Source: Lingula anatina
Lineage: Eukaryota; Brachiopoda; Lingulata; Lingulida; Lingulidae
DNA length: 37,573 bases
Assembly (NCBI RefSeq): GCF_001039355.2
Contig: NW_019776080.1
Location: forward strand, 1 to 37,573
Direction of reading: 5' to 3'
Below, piece after piece: positions 13,701 to 27,140 of this stretch (within the stretch, counting starts at the first letter, position 1; each line of letters opens with the position of its first letter). The translations under genes and the position numbers were made by a program. Under the pieces are notes generated by a model. It saw nothing but the letters and a program-made list of their open reading frames with translations. It had not been told where the DNA came from and did not search any database.

Positions 13701-16700
13701 ACTTCCAGCTTCCTCCACATTCCTGGGATGATTGGCACATAGACTGGTTAAACCGCGTGCATGTGCATGTGAGTGTCTTTATCAACTTACTTCACAGACA
13801 TCTGGTAAATTTTGGATTCGTACAACCTACATGTATGCATTACCCGGGCCGAGATGGCCAGGAATTACCACCGCGGTGAAAATTATTTTCCACCGCGGTG
13901 AAAATTAATTCCCACTGCGGTGTAAATTATTTTTCACTGCAGTGAAAATAATTTTCACCGCGGTAGAAATAATTATCACCGCGGTGAAAATTCCATAAAA
14001 TAAAACTTAAATGAAAATAAAAAAAAGTTAATATGATACTAACAAAGCTCCGTAGTTTGCTGCTATATCTAGATCTTCTGTGCACAAGGCATGTGCTGCT
14101 GTCTCTCAGTGACAGACTCATGCCACTACGTATACATGATAAGCTACATGCACCTTGTGTATGCTTCATGTTTAGAAACATATATAACATCAAAATCAGT
14201 GGAATGTGAAATTGGTGAATTTTCCTGTGTAACCAGGTTTAGCTTGCAGAGTCCATGCAGTCTGTAACCAGTGTAGAACCACGAATCTGTATCTGGGTCT
14301 GCTTTGGAGCGTGTTCCTGACATGGTTACTCTCTGACCAGGGTGCATCTACTGATAAACATTAATGAGCGAGAGAAGATAGGCAATAGCCATGGGGCAAT
14401 AAAATATATGATTGGATGGAACTTAGACTTAGGCCCATTTTCTATTGGTTGATTGGGAAGCCCTGGCTTAAAGGCGTGGACTAATTAGTTAAATGCTGAC
14501 AGATGGGGGCTAGGCCACTCCTAAGATTTCTGCAACCCTAAAACTATTCTGACTCGTTTGACTAAATCATTCTCTGAGTGAAAACTGCTGTGCAACAACA
14601 CAGACAAGCAGAATCTGACTCACAATTTTTAATGCATTACCAAAATTTTAATAATTGTCCAATAAAAGAGCAAAGTTCACACTGCCTTTTGTGCTTAAGA
14701 AACCTTTTTTATCATGCCATTAATATTATTGGTTTGGGATGGAGCCTGGCAACTTTGAAAAGCATTGTGTAAATGATTTAGCATTGTCTTATAAGTAATT
14801 CATACAAGTATAATCTTACAGAGAACGTGTTAAATCCAACAATAAAGCTGCTTTTAGTGATAAATATAGTTGCCAAGCTCATGATTACCAGATAATGTGT
14901 TGCCTAGCAATTTGTGTACCATGGTAACAGATCTCTTCAATCCAAAAGCATGCTGTGATGAGGAGTGATTATTAAGTCTGCTGATTTGTTTGTTAACCGT
15001 GATGAACTCTTTCATGACAAAGCAGATTACTTTGTCATTTGATAGTTGCGGTGTTGGAAATGAGAAGTTGTTTATTGTTCTGTTGAAAAAAGAAACTGTG
15101 TTGTTTTTCTTTTCTAAATTTTGGAACATGACAGATAACATGGCCATATGCCACAAGTTTTGTTGACAGAACAGCAAAATGCATCATTTAAATAACTACA
15201 GAATTGGATTACACTTGAGTTGGTGTTCTTTGTGGCTAATTTGCAAATGATTCTGTTTTGTTAATTAATTTCAAGTTAAATTAGTTCTGATGTGAATGCA
15301 ACCTAGTATTGCAGAGCTGGTTCAGTTTGTTCAATAATTTACTGTGGAATTTTATCAGACTGTGGCACATATAGCAACAATAGCAAGGATGATCTACTTG
15401 TACATTATGGAACAATGGTCTTATGTTTTAATCATAGTTCCCTGCTTTGGTGACTGGGGAACAGGTTTAGCAAATGTCACCTCCACATGAATGGTCAGTG
15501 GGGCAGATTGATTTCATGATATAGATATGCTGACTTTCCTTGATTTGATGAATATACATGAATTTACCTTGACTAAATACCTCTCATTCATACTAAAAAA
15601 AGGAAAAGAACTAGGTTTTCAAGCTGTGCATCGGGATGACACTCCACGGCGATGACATGACTAACAGTGGAAATGACATCCTTGACATTTTGAACCACCA
15701 GATGTGACGGCAGATGATTTCTCGGAATTCACAGAATAATTTCCAGATCAAGTTTCCAATAAGCAGGAAGCTTGGCATGATGTTTCTTTAGAAGAAGCAA
15801 GGGCTACAGGGCTAAATTTTCAGCTCTCTACGAGTTTTAAGCCTTAGAGCCTTTTGTTGAAGATTGTGTCCCTCTCTGCAGAGAGCATATAGACATGTAC
15901 AACCAGTACAGAGACAAGAAAAAAATGTCAGTCACTTCTACGTCATGGTGGGAGCGTCTGGTGTTTGGTGAAAAAACTATGCAAAAGGCTTTGTCCACAG
16001 GATCTATTGTAGATCCTAAACATTCATCTTTCTCTGCTACAAGACAGTTAAGATCCAGTGAGCGAGAGGCAAACTGCAGTCTGAGTGATCCTGTTTTATC
16101 TGTTAAAGCACAAGGTAGCATGCAAAGTTTATTTGTTTTTGTTTCATCTAACTTATTTGTAAGAATCGATCCAATGTATGTTGTTGATTTTAATGTTTAT
16201 GTGTTTAATTCATGCATTTAATGTTGTGACTTATAAATTTTGTGTTAAGCAATCTCAGAAATGCTGTATATGAATGTTATGTTTAGGACATGCTTTTGCA
16301 AGGATTATAGGCAGCTTTAATTTTTTTAATGCCAGTGTAGATACATTTTATTATTTTCAAATCATGTTATATCTCAGAAACATAAGTACAGGTTCTTTTA
16401 TAGAAATTTATAAAGATTTGTTTTAAAAAATGTTTTGCATTTTTTGTATGAATGTAATATTTCCTGTGTAAAAATTTCAACAGGATTATAAATATATGTT
16501 GTATAGAAATATTTAACATGACATACATTGTAAGAAAGGATTTTATATTATCTGTGGAATGCCAAAGATTTAAGAAATAGATATTATGATAATAATAACA
16601 ATAAATTCTTTAAAGGCTCATTCCATAAAAAACAAAGAAAAAAAATGTGTAGAGAATATCTAAAATTAATAGTAACACTGCTGACTACACAATAAAGATT

Positions 16701-19700
16701 TCATTTTATGTGGTTTTTAGTTCGAGAAAACTGAAGATGGCTTCATGTCTAGCATTAACTCAAGACATTTATTTGCCACATAGCATCATGCATTAGCCTT
16801 CACAACATCAAACCTGGCATATCTTGAATGAAAAAAAAAAAAAAGAACAGTATAATGCTAGTTTACACAAATGTATAAATACTGATGTTGATTATGCTAA
16901 AAATTGGTATGCTATGATAAACAACTTGCATATCAGTGTGTTTATAAGGATTAGCTTGATAAAATGTAATATGAATACGCACTGGTGCTTGTCTTTTTTA
17001 TTATTTTTTTTTGCTTATTTAGACATCTTGCTCTCTAAAGAAATCTGTCTGCATGTGATCTTTGAATATGATATAAGTATTATTCTAATAGCAGACTTCA
17101 TGCTAGGCCTTTTCTAAATGAAAATCCCACAGGTACTAGTACATGCCCATTTTTTTTTCATGCTGTACCCTGTAAGTTATGAAAATTTTAGGCTGTATGC
17201 AATTGTTGTTCATGCATGTATGCAGCATGCCTCATTTGCATAGCAAAATAGAAATACAGCACACCCCTGTTACACACTCATGAAAAGCTTTTGACTGCTT
17301 TTACTATTTGCCTCAATTTCCAACACAATTTTTAGTTTTCTGCACACTTGGGGCACTGTGACTTCTCTTTTAAAAAAATTTCTGGCACACTAGTGGCATG
17401 CTATTCTGTGCTTTTGAAAGTGTGTGGTAAGGTTGCAGGACATCTTAGACTGGGTTCCCATGCCTAGATCGCTCCATCTGGGTCGGTCTAACTCCCTGGG
17501 GAGTCTCACTAAATTGCTATCAACTTGACGGCTTAAATGTCTGTCATGCCTACCGAATCAGCCAGGGGGTAAAGCTAATTACCTCCCAACAGTTTAACTA
17601 GGCGTGACAGACATTTAAGCCAGTTAAAATGATATCAATTTAGTGAGACTCCTCAGGGAGATAGATCGTTCCAAATATCTGTGGGAATGGTCCCTTACAA
17701 AGTTTTTGTGGCAGCTAGCTGTCTACTGCAGAATGTGTGCGTCACACTTATTATTTTGCTTAGGGTTATTATGAGCCCAGTTGTAGCCTGCAACTAACCA
17801 TGTCATAGGTAGCATGATGCCAGGATTATGTTTTCATACCCGGAAAAGTTTGTAATGAGATCTTATTCTCAGTCTCCTAAGCTTCTTATTCTGCAACAAA
17901 ACCTGGAATAGATGGTCTTTTGGTAGGCATTATTTTCTTAAGAGAGTTGGAATAGGGTGCCTGCATGGTTGGTATATGTATACAATATCTTATCGTTGAC
18001 TTTTGCAGACTTTGCAGCAGCCCTGGCAAACCCCATAGCTTACCAGTCCATGCTCGAAAAACATTCCAAACAACTAGAAGTATTGATGGAGGACTTTGAT
18101 GTAGAGGTAAGACATTTTTTTTTTTAAATTTATCATTAAATATGCTACAAGTTGGCACACTTGTTCAACGGCTGTCCAAGCGACTTCTTGGTGCAGCATA
18201 TGAAATCACTCCTTTATCAAAAATAGGAAAAAATGCAAGCTTTTTACACATTTTTCATTTATTTGTTTGTTTATATGGAAGCAGCAGCATTAATGTTTAA
18301 TGAAGAAGTTAGCAGGTCACCATTATATGACATTTTATAATTTTTGCATGTTTTAAGAATCAGTTATGATGTGTGTGTTGAGGGGGCATAATTTTGTTTC
18401 ACATCTCCAAACTATCATGCTGTATTCGTTGTTGTTACAGCTTTTAAATATTTTCAATTGTGCGGGGTTTTATTTCATTATTATTATTATTATTATTAAT
18501 GTTGTATTGTTTCAGTCCAATAATGCTCAAGCTGGAGTTCAGGTGATTAAGATTTACCCATTTTGATTTTCCCCAGTTTTTATTTATTTTACTAATGTGA
18601 TTTATAGCAAATGGAAAGGGGACATTTTACCAGATGCCAATCATCTCATATTTTACCTTTTCATCTACTGGGCATTTTTCTATAGGGACTTCAGAAGATT
18701 CATTAATTCACTTGTGCATGTAGTAAAGTAACTGGGGTGGATCTTTCTTGAATTAGTATACATTTATTTAGAGATGGAAGAAAGTTTGACCCTTATCTTT
18801 GTTTCTTTAAACTATTAGATTTAACACTGCAAAGTCTAATTTTATTTTTTTATTGAATTTGGGTGAGGTCAGTCAATCATTCCAGTTTTGGGTCAAAATG
18901 TTGCAGTTAGATGACCAAAACAGTGTTTAACTGTTTTGTTGCATGATCACATATTTTGAAAACAAGACACATTGAGAACTTTCAAGAGTTAATTGTTTTA
19001 TTGCTGTATAGGAATGCATGGTAGTGTATTAAAAACAGACCCACTACAGCTCAGTATATCAAGTGAGAATGACAACACCAAACAATTCAACCTGAGTTAT
19101 AAGTTACATATAAAGCTAGTGTGGATTCCCAGTAATGCATATAAACCACTTCAACTAAACTAAGTTTCCTATACAACTAAAACAAAATTGACATGTCGAG
19201 TCATAAACCAAATTAGCCCTTTGTTCAGGCAAAAAATAGCTTTAACTTTGCACCTTCTTCACATTTGGGAAATGCATTGACCTATTTATCCATTCCTTTA
19301 GTTTGTTAAAGGCTTGAAAGTTTGTTAAATGATATAGAACATTTTCATCACTCCAGTGTCTGGATGTAGCTGTGCGTGCATTTGCATACTTATGCAAATG
19401 AGTTGCCAAAAACAACTGAGGTTATATATAGCAGAGAGAAAGCAAAAGATATTTTTTCAAATATTATTTTTTCAGGATTCCGTCAGTATTTCTATATTAG
19501 TTACACTATTTGAAACTATATGGTACGTGGCATTTGGTTGGGTTTTGTGGCAAAATTTTAATTTCAAATTCATCTTTAGTTACCTCGGGTTCGTAAACAT
19601 TAGCAAATCTGTCCACTTTATTAATCTGTGTGTTATGTGAGTGGTTCCCTGAAGAATGGAACTGGATAATTGTGCTCTCTTTTACAGCATATACATGATT

Positions 19701-21390
19701 GACATAAGTGCATGATGTGCAACTGTGGGACTAATTATATTAGTCCCATAGAGTCTGCCTTTTAAAATTATTTTGGCAAGTGTATGGGGCTTCAAAATCA
19801 ATACTTTATTATTCCCTAGTATAACAGTGAAAGAGAGATACAAACATGTAGCTCTAGAAACATTTAAAAATAGAAAGAGCCTTTTTATGCATCTGATTAC
19901 GAGACTGATTCCCATGCCAGGTTCCAAGAAATGTTGACATTTTTAGATCCAAGATGGCGCATTAAGTTAGGATTATTACTTTATTTATTTCCAAAGTATA
20001 GAAATGAGAGAGAGAGATATGTATATCTTTTGGAACATTTAAAAATAATTATTCAGACGAGACATATAGCGTGATGGCCTAAGGGTTGGTGGGAAATGAG
20101 AGGTTTGGGATTAAATGCCAGCAGTGTCGAGTCCTTTAATAAAAATTGTATCTCCTGTTTCCTGATCAATATCAGACCATATGAACCTTCACCTCTCAAT
20201 CAATCAATCAGGAGTCAGAATTTGTGATCATGTAACAATTGTTATTATTTCAGTTCAGTTTAACATTGTTCACAACGACACCTCATCCACAGTGAACATA
20301 TAGTTAGCTGATTTTATTCTCGCATGCACATTTACTACTATGTATAGATTTTTTAAAAATTAAAGGGATAATAACTCTTCGTTTCAGCCAAAAAATTAAT
20401 TTTCCTGGAGTAAACAACAATTTTCCCATACTTACCAATGGTTATTGAATCCATTTTTACATTCAATATTAGTCCCTGGTTTTTTTTCTAAAAAGTTTGG
20501 TATAGCCATCAATGGAGGTCACGTGGTCTAAAGACAAGCTCAGATATCAGAATAATAGCTATAACTGCCGTTTTTGTGGTAAAAACAGATTATATATTTA
20601 TACGTTATTATCCCTTTAAGACTGTCACAATATGTCTGTTAGTAGTTTAATAGTTAACTATTTGGTTACCTATGAAGACAAAGTTAGTAGCAGCTTCTAT
20701 TAACTGCTTCTATTAAGCCTACATAATGTTGAGCATCTACTTTGTTATGCTATAAAACATATTTTGCCTAAAATATTTATAGTAGTAGTTGTGATTTTTC
20801 TGATTTGCCCCCTGTTCATGCTTATAGTTTCATGATTTTTAGTATTATAAATATGTGCAGTACAATTTAACAATATGGAGATATGCTCTGATAGTCAATC
20901 TTATCTTTGCACTTATTACAGACGTGTTGCTTAAATTAAGAGTGTAGGATTATGAAGTTTTATTTTTAGATATAGCATGCACTAGCTGGCATTTTCTTTG
21001 TGTGAGAATTGTTCTGCAGATGTATGAAATCACGAAATTGCTTATGTCATTTGTCCTGCAGAAAATAGCTAGGAATTAAAAAAAAAAAAGAATAAGAAGA
21101 AAAATAACACTGATTTACCTTCCAGGATGACAATGTTGAAACCAGCACAAGCATTCCACCTTCTAACTTTACCAAGAAGAGAACAGACTCCCTGATGTCC
21201 AAGACGGACTCTGTTGTGAGCGCCTCTTCAACTGAGGGAAAAAATGGCTTGAATCGAAAGGGCAGCAAACATGCTGTGTTGAGTCAACAGGAAAGCACAG
21301 GTTCGGCATTGTCCCAGTCATCTAGCACAGGGAGTACACCAGGTAAGATTTCTTTACATGCACACATGATTGCTTGCCTGCATTCGCACG

Positions 21391-21431
<41 letters not shown>

Positions 21432-24400
21432 TTAATCTTTAAGTCAAGAATGGTATGGAATATTCTTGAAGTTACTGCAGTGGCTTTGTGTAGATACCAA
21501 TGACATACTGTAAGTGAAGAAAACAGGTTGACTGCATTACCCTGATACTTGTTAGTCTGTCTGTCTCTGTCTGTTTTGTCTCATTGTTTCTTTGTATGTT
21601 TTTTTAAAAAGAAATCTCAGTTTCTTTCTAATGGTTCATCAGTCTGTTCCAACTAAACCTTTCTGTTAAAATTTCTTGACATAATTTTGTGAACCTGGGG
21701 ATTCTTTTCTGTTTTTTTTCTTTGGATTTTTAGAAATATTTAAATAAAAAAGTTGAATAAAATTAGCATTTTAACATTCAGCAATTTTGCCTGGCCATCT
21801 CTTTCTGTAGACTAACTCAGTTCAATAAAATTGAGTAACACTTGATAGGAAGACCTTGATAGGTATACTTGCTAGCTTGGATGAGCAGCTCAGGTATGCT
21901 ACAAATTCTTTAAAAACAAGATCTGTGTATTGTCTTTTTGTTACTCTTTCACCACAGGATGCACTAGTAAAATTTTACAAAATTTTTGTATCATACCCTG
22001 TGCTATTTCATGCATTCAACAGACGTGCGTTCCTTGCCAGACATAACCTTGCTATTTGTCAGTGGGGACAATTTCACACCTAGGTGCTGAGCAGTGCACA
22101 TCCCTGTCATGTTACATAATGTTAAGTCAAACAAAACCTCAGACTTCCTCCAGATTCCCATTTGAGTGATTACACAGAACCCTACAAATGTCTTCCTCTA
22201 CTGCCAAGCCACTGATTTTGGTACGGGTGGGAGCGTGGTAGTTTCCTTACACCAGAAGCTTAGATTGAATGTTTTCCCACAGGTTCTCATGCTTAAGTAC
22301 CATGTACTATTTTAGAAGCGTCTTATATATCAGAGGATAAATTTTGGTCAGGTAGTTATCTACAATGTACCTGGTATCTAATTAACCGAGTAACAAACCT
22401 TACCTGTGGCAGTAATGAAAATGATTTATGAGGACTAAGTAGTTTGGAACCAAAGTCTCTCATTGGGCTATTGAATTTTTCCTGACTTACTTGTATGGAG
22501 ATCATCATATCAAGATTTATCAACACAAAAAACTAACATACACTTAAAACTTGATCATGTTGATGCCATAAATGTCAAACTTATTTCAACAGTTCCAGAC
22601 ATAACAGTGGCAGTGAATGTAGAGTAGTTGCTTTTAGTGATTTACATGTAGGTATTATTGATACAATTCACTGCGTGTTTTATTGAAATTGGTTGAGGAT
22701 TGACGTCATGTCTACTACATAATACCATCTTGATATTTGTAATCCTCAACAGGCGTGACCAGAAATGAATGAGAGATTGGTTACCATGGAATTGGGTGAT
22801 CATCTTTTGCGTCTATAATTATGTCTAGAGTGTATGCATGTATGTACATGCAGACTTAATTTCTCACTTTGAAACTATCCATTGAGTGAATTCAAACGCT
22901 GTCTTAGACCTCTCAGGAATAAATTATTTCACTATTTCACCAAGGGAGACATTATGGCACCTAATTTATATATATATATATATATATGGGTTTTCAGGGT
23001 CTAGTTTCACATGTGATCTTTAACAGGTATATTTATAGCTAAGCGTACTGAAACATGGCTAATGAAAACTATTGATCACCTGTAATTTGTGATTAGTTAT
23101 GTTTGTTTGGTACTCTATTGTTTAACTGCAGTCTATAAGGGACTCTCAAAGCAAACTGGTCTAGTGAATTTTGGTTCAGGAGATGTCCCCAAATTAGAAA
23201 AACTCAAAATTGGGAGAGTTGACATGTCCTGAACAAATTTCCAGAATATTTTTGAAAGATATACATGCACTTTGATAGACATCTTACATTAATGGAATAT
23301 TAAGCTCTTGGAAATACAGTCTCAGAATGAAAATAATTTGTTCTGGGGTAAAAACTTCCTAGAATTTATACCTTCTGCGTAATGCATACAATGAACTCAA
23401 CAGTGAAAAACTAAGCAAAGCTGCTGACTTCATTTTAGCATATCTTTACATAAATGCATTTTAGAAGCTGCTTCAGCCTTTTTTTTTTTTTTTTGTACAG
23501 TAGCTAAGCAAACACATAGGTCAAACATTGTAAGCACCCTGTCTGTGTGTGTTGGTTTAAATCAAATGTAATATTATAAATGTTCACTACAAAACTTATT
23601 ACGGATGTGTCCTAAATATGAATGATATAGTTGAGATTTTTTTTTAAAACAAAATAATTACTAATATTATGAATTTATCATTATGATGTCTTTTCAGCTG
23701 GGGCGACTCATCAAGATGTCACAAAAATTCTCTCGGGGACTGAATCAAGTGCCCAGTTGTCCACAGCATCATTTCTTGGGACCACCAAACTGGCTAGTAA
23801 GGAAGCAGTTTTTTTGTGTTTGATTATGTTTTTAAACATGCACTTTGTTGTTGTTGTTGTTGTTGTGGCTATTATATTTATAACCACTAATCTCCCAGCT
23901 ATACCATAATTCCTGACCTATAATAATATAAGCATATGAAGCTAGTGCAGTGCAGTGTTTTACAAATATAAATAGGATGCTCCAATGTGGAATATATTTA
24001 AAGATAATCCATTATTTTTCTGACCTTTAACCTCTGATGATCTTCAAATCACTTTTCTCCCAGTGCATAAATATGAAATGCAGCATTAAGCCATAAGATT
24101 TTATTTTAATCAAAGATATTATTGATATCTTCAATGTTGCAAATATCAGTGGATTTTGTTTTCTTTTAAATTTGAAGACCCAGAAATGTCAGCCGCCATC
24201 TCTCTGGAAGAACTTAAACAGCAGAGACCCTTCCTTAAGTACAGACTCAAGATGAAGAAAGAGATTGAAAAGCTACAAAAGAAGCATCAGAAGGTAAGCT
24301 AGCAAATCAGTTGCAGCAGTTTCTCTGGAGCTTACGTAAAAATGAAAAGAAATCTGTGATTTCATTATTATTAATATCTACTAGCTATTATATTGTTTAA

Positions 24401-27090
24401 AGTTTGCAGTGATTTCATTCTTTAAAAAGATTGTTGGATTTTATCTGTTGTGCATGAAGTAAAGTAAAATTATTTTGCTGGTTCTTTTTATTTGTCACTT
24501 ATAGGGATTGATGACAAAGTTGCACATTGAATAACACTTTTAAAATTGATAAGACACTTGAATAACAGCAAATGATTGGAGCCTGCTTCTTAATTTAGGC
24601 TAAACAAAATATGCAGGATGTCCACAGAACTATAGAGCAGAAGCTTCTGGTGTCTCACTTCAAAGCAGTAAGATCCATGGAGAAAAAACACAGAAAGATA
24701 CTCAAGAAAGCAGGCAGGAATGGATCATTGGAGAACTTGCAGCCCTCACTTGACCAACAGCTCAACCAGCTGAAGGATTCACAAAAACGAGAGGTGAAAA
24801 AGAATGCTTTTTTTCTGGGGTATTTATCATTTGAAGAATTTTTTTGTTTCAGACAGTACATTGTAGAAATACCTTTTTGCCTCCCCTTGATTCCATTTTT
24901 AAACCATTGTGAACCACAAATTTAGAATTTTTTTCTCTGAGTTACCTTAAAAACCTTTAATTTTGTATTTAGCGTGCAGAAATGAAGCGTATCCACAGTG
25001 AAGATTTGATAGAACTGTCACAGTCTCATTTCCAACTTGAGCTAGACAGTGTGCGTGCGCTGGACAAACCCATGTACGACCTGATGGATCAAATCCTGCA
25101 GACAAGCCTAGATGATAGATTGGAGATGCTGAGAGATATACATGAAGATGAAGTGGATCTCCTGAAAAAACGGCTTGCGCAGCAAAACAGGGAGGAGATT
25201 AAGGCATTACAGAAAAAGCATAAAGACAAACAAGAGTTATCAAGGTGCCAGATATTATACACTTTTTGTGAAGAGCTTTTCTATTATCATGATAAATACT
25301 GATTTACAGTTAAATAAAATAAATGTGTTGCACTTTATTTCTAGTTGGTAGTCTTCATGTAACCATAGAAGTAGAGTCTCTACTTCTATGATGTAACTAA
25401 AAGAATCATTAATAGACAGAACAGAGCAATCGTTAAAGCAAACAACTGAACTTTTTATTTTATGTTGATTGTTTTAGGGTAAAACGTGAAAACCAGCATA
25501 AACATATTACTATGGCAGTAGCAGAAAGAGAAAAGGTAACTAAAAAGTAAAATTTATTGAATAGATGACTGCATTTGTTTTTGTGTAGATAAATGTTTTA
25601 TGGGGCTAGTGGCAACCATTTAAGATTGTCTGAACTGATTTGTTAAAATAAAGATAATTGCAAAAAATTCGGAGAATAAACCTACTGTTTTACAAAAATT
25701 AAAAAATTATATACCCGAAAAACAAAAATAGAGAAAAGATTTTTACTGCATGTCACATAATAATAATGATACTATTAATGAAAAAGAAAGAAGAATAAGA
25801 AACAGTTTTGATAGATATGAATAACTGGTACTGGAACTTATATTTAGTAACTGACCGACATAAATGCAAGTTCCAGTATCAGAGTTATTCATATTTCTCA
25901 TTCTTATTCTACTGGATGACTAACAACATTCACTCACAAGAAACAGTTTTGCACCAAAGCTTCGTAGTGAGAAAGTACTTAACTTCTGATACCCGAGCCA
26001 CACTTGGTGTCACCTGTTATATGGCACAGTGCTGGAAAGTATGCATAAATAGTTTGTGGTTTTAGATAATAGATAAAAATCAAGCTGATATATTTTGATT
26101 GGTTTTGATTTACCAATTTCAGCTGAAGGGTTTGCTAGAAAAGAGAGTAACTGAAGTGAAAGAAAATCACGAGGCGGTGAAGAAAACACTAGCAGAAGAG
26201 AGGCAGAAGGTGGGTAACATTTCATTTCCCATCTTAATTTTTGGTAGTTACGCGGCTGCTCCACTTGTAATGATATTGATATTGGTATTGATTGTGCAAC
26301 AAATTTCGATAAAATCTTAGACGTACATTTGCTCATGTGAATATGTAAATTAATTGGGGTCTTTTCTTGAAAAGTGGACCTATTTATTTTCCAAATGACA
26401 TTGAACCTAGGTAAAATTTTGAACTAGAACAGACCTTGTCTCAGCTGAGCCTCCTGTCCCCACCTACAAGCCTGCTGAGTCATGAATCTTTAAAACATAT
26501 AACTTTTTGTTAATATCAGATATTCTAATTGAAGATTTAAATTAATAGCTTCATAGCAAACTTAGATTTATTACTAAGAACATGTTTTCTTTACTGTAGA
26601 TGCAAAATTCACAACAGATGTGATTTCATTTATATGATGGACATTCAGTATGTAGGGTACTACTCATAAATAAATGAGATGTATATTATCAACATGCCAG
26701 ATTGCTTTTCTTCTTATACACTTGTACAAAAGTCACGTCTAAAGTTCCTCTCAACTAATTTATGAATGCTATACTGTATTCCTTGCAGACTGTACAAATA
26801 GACAACATGTTATTGCAAAATTTGAGACAAACGGATTTGCTCTTATAAGTATCTTGAGCTTCTTAACTGTGATCCTTTTGGATAATACAGCAATTTTTTT
26901 TTATAATGTTTAGTTATTCATGCATTGGTTTTTAATTAAAGAACTGTTACATATATGCATGATAAAGTCTCTCAGTTAAGAAGATTACTTGCATGCTTAT
27001 TATATTTCAAACCTGTTCTATTTATTCTTGGCTTCTGTCATTACGTAGGCTTTGGAATTTGATATAAACTCAATCCTAGACACTTGCACA

Positions 27091-27140
<50 letters not shown>

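Noticed and set aside
14854-15177. Minus-strand open frame of 107 codons in intron 12
   Set aside because: No recognisable motif, no splice or promoter context, and the frame lies in an intron with repeat debris. Length alone is not enough.
15640-15840. Upstream extension of the cassette exon
   Set aside because: Coding-like fragments are present but broken by stop codons in every frame, so they cannot be part of a functional exon as sequenced.
16824-17117. Plus-strand open frame of 97 codons
   Set aside because: Rich in Phe, Ile, Leu, Asn and Lys as expected from AT-rich sequence, with no splice sites that would join it to PLC-beta in phase.
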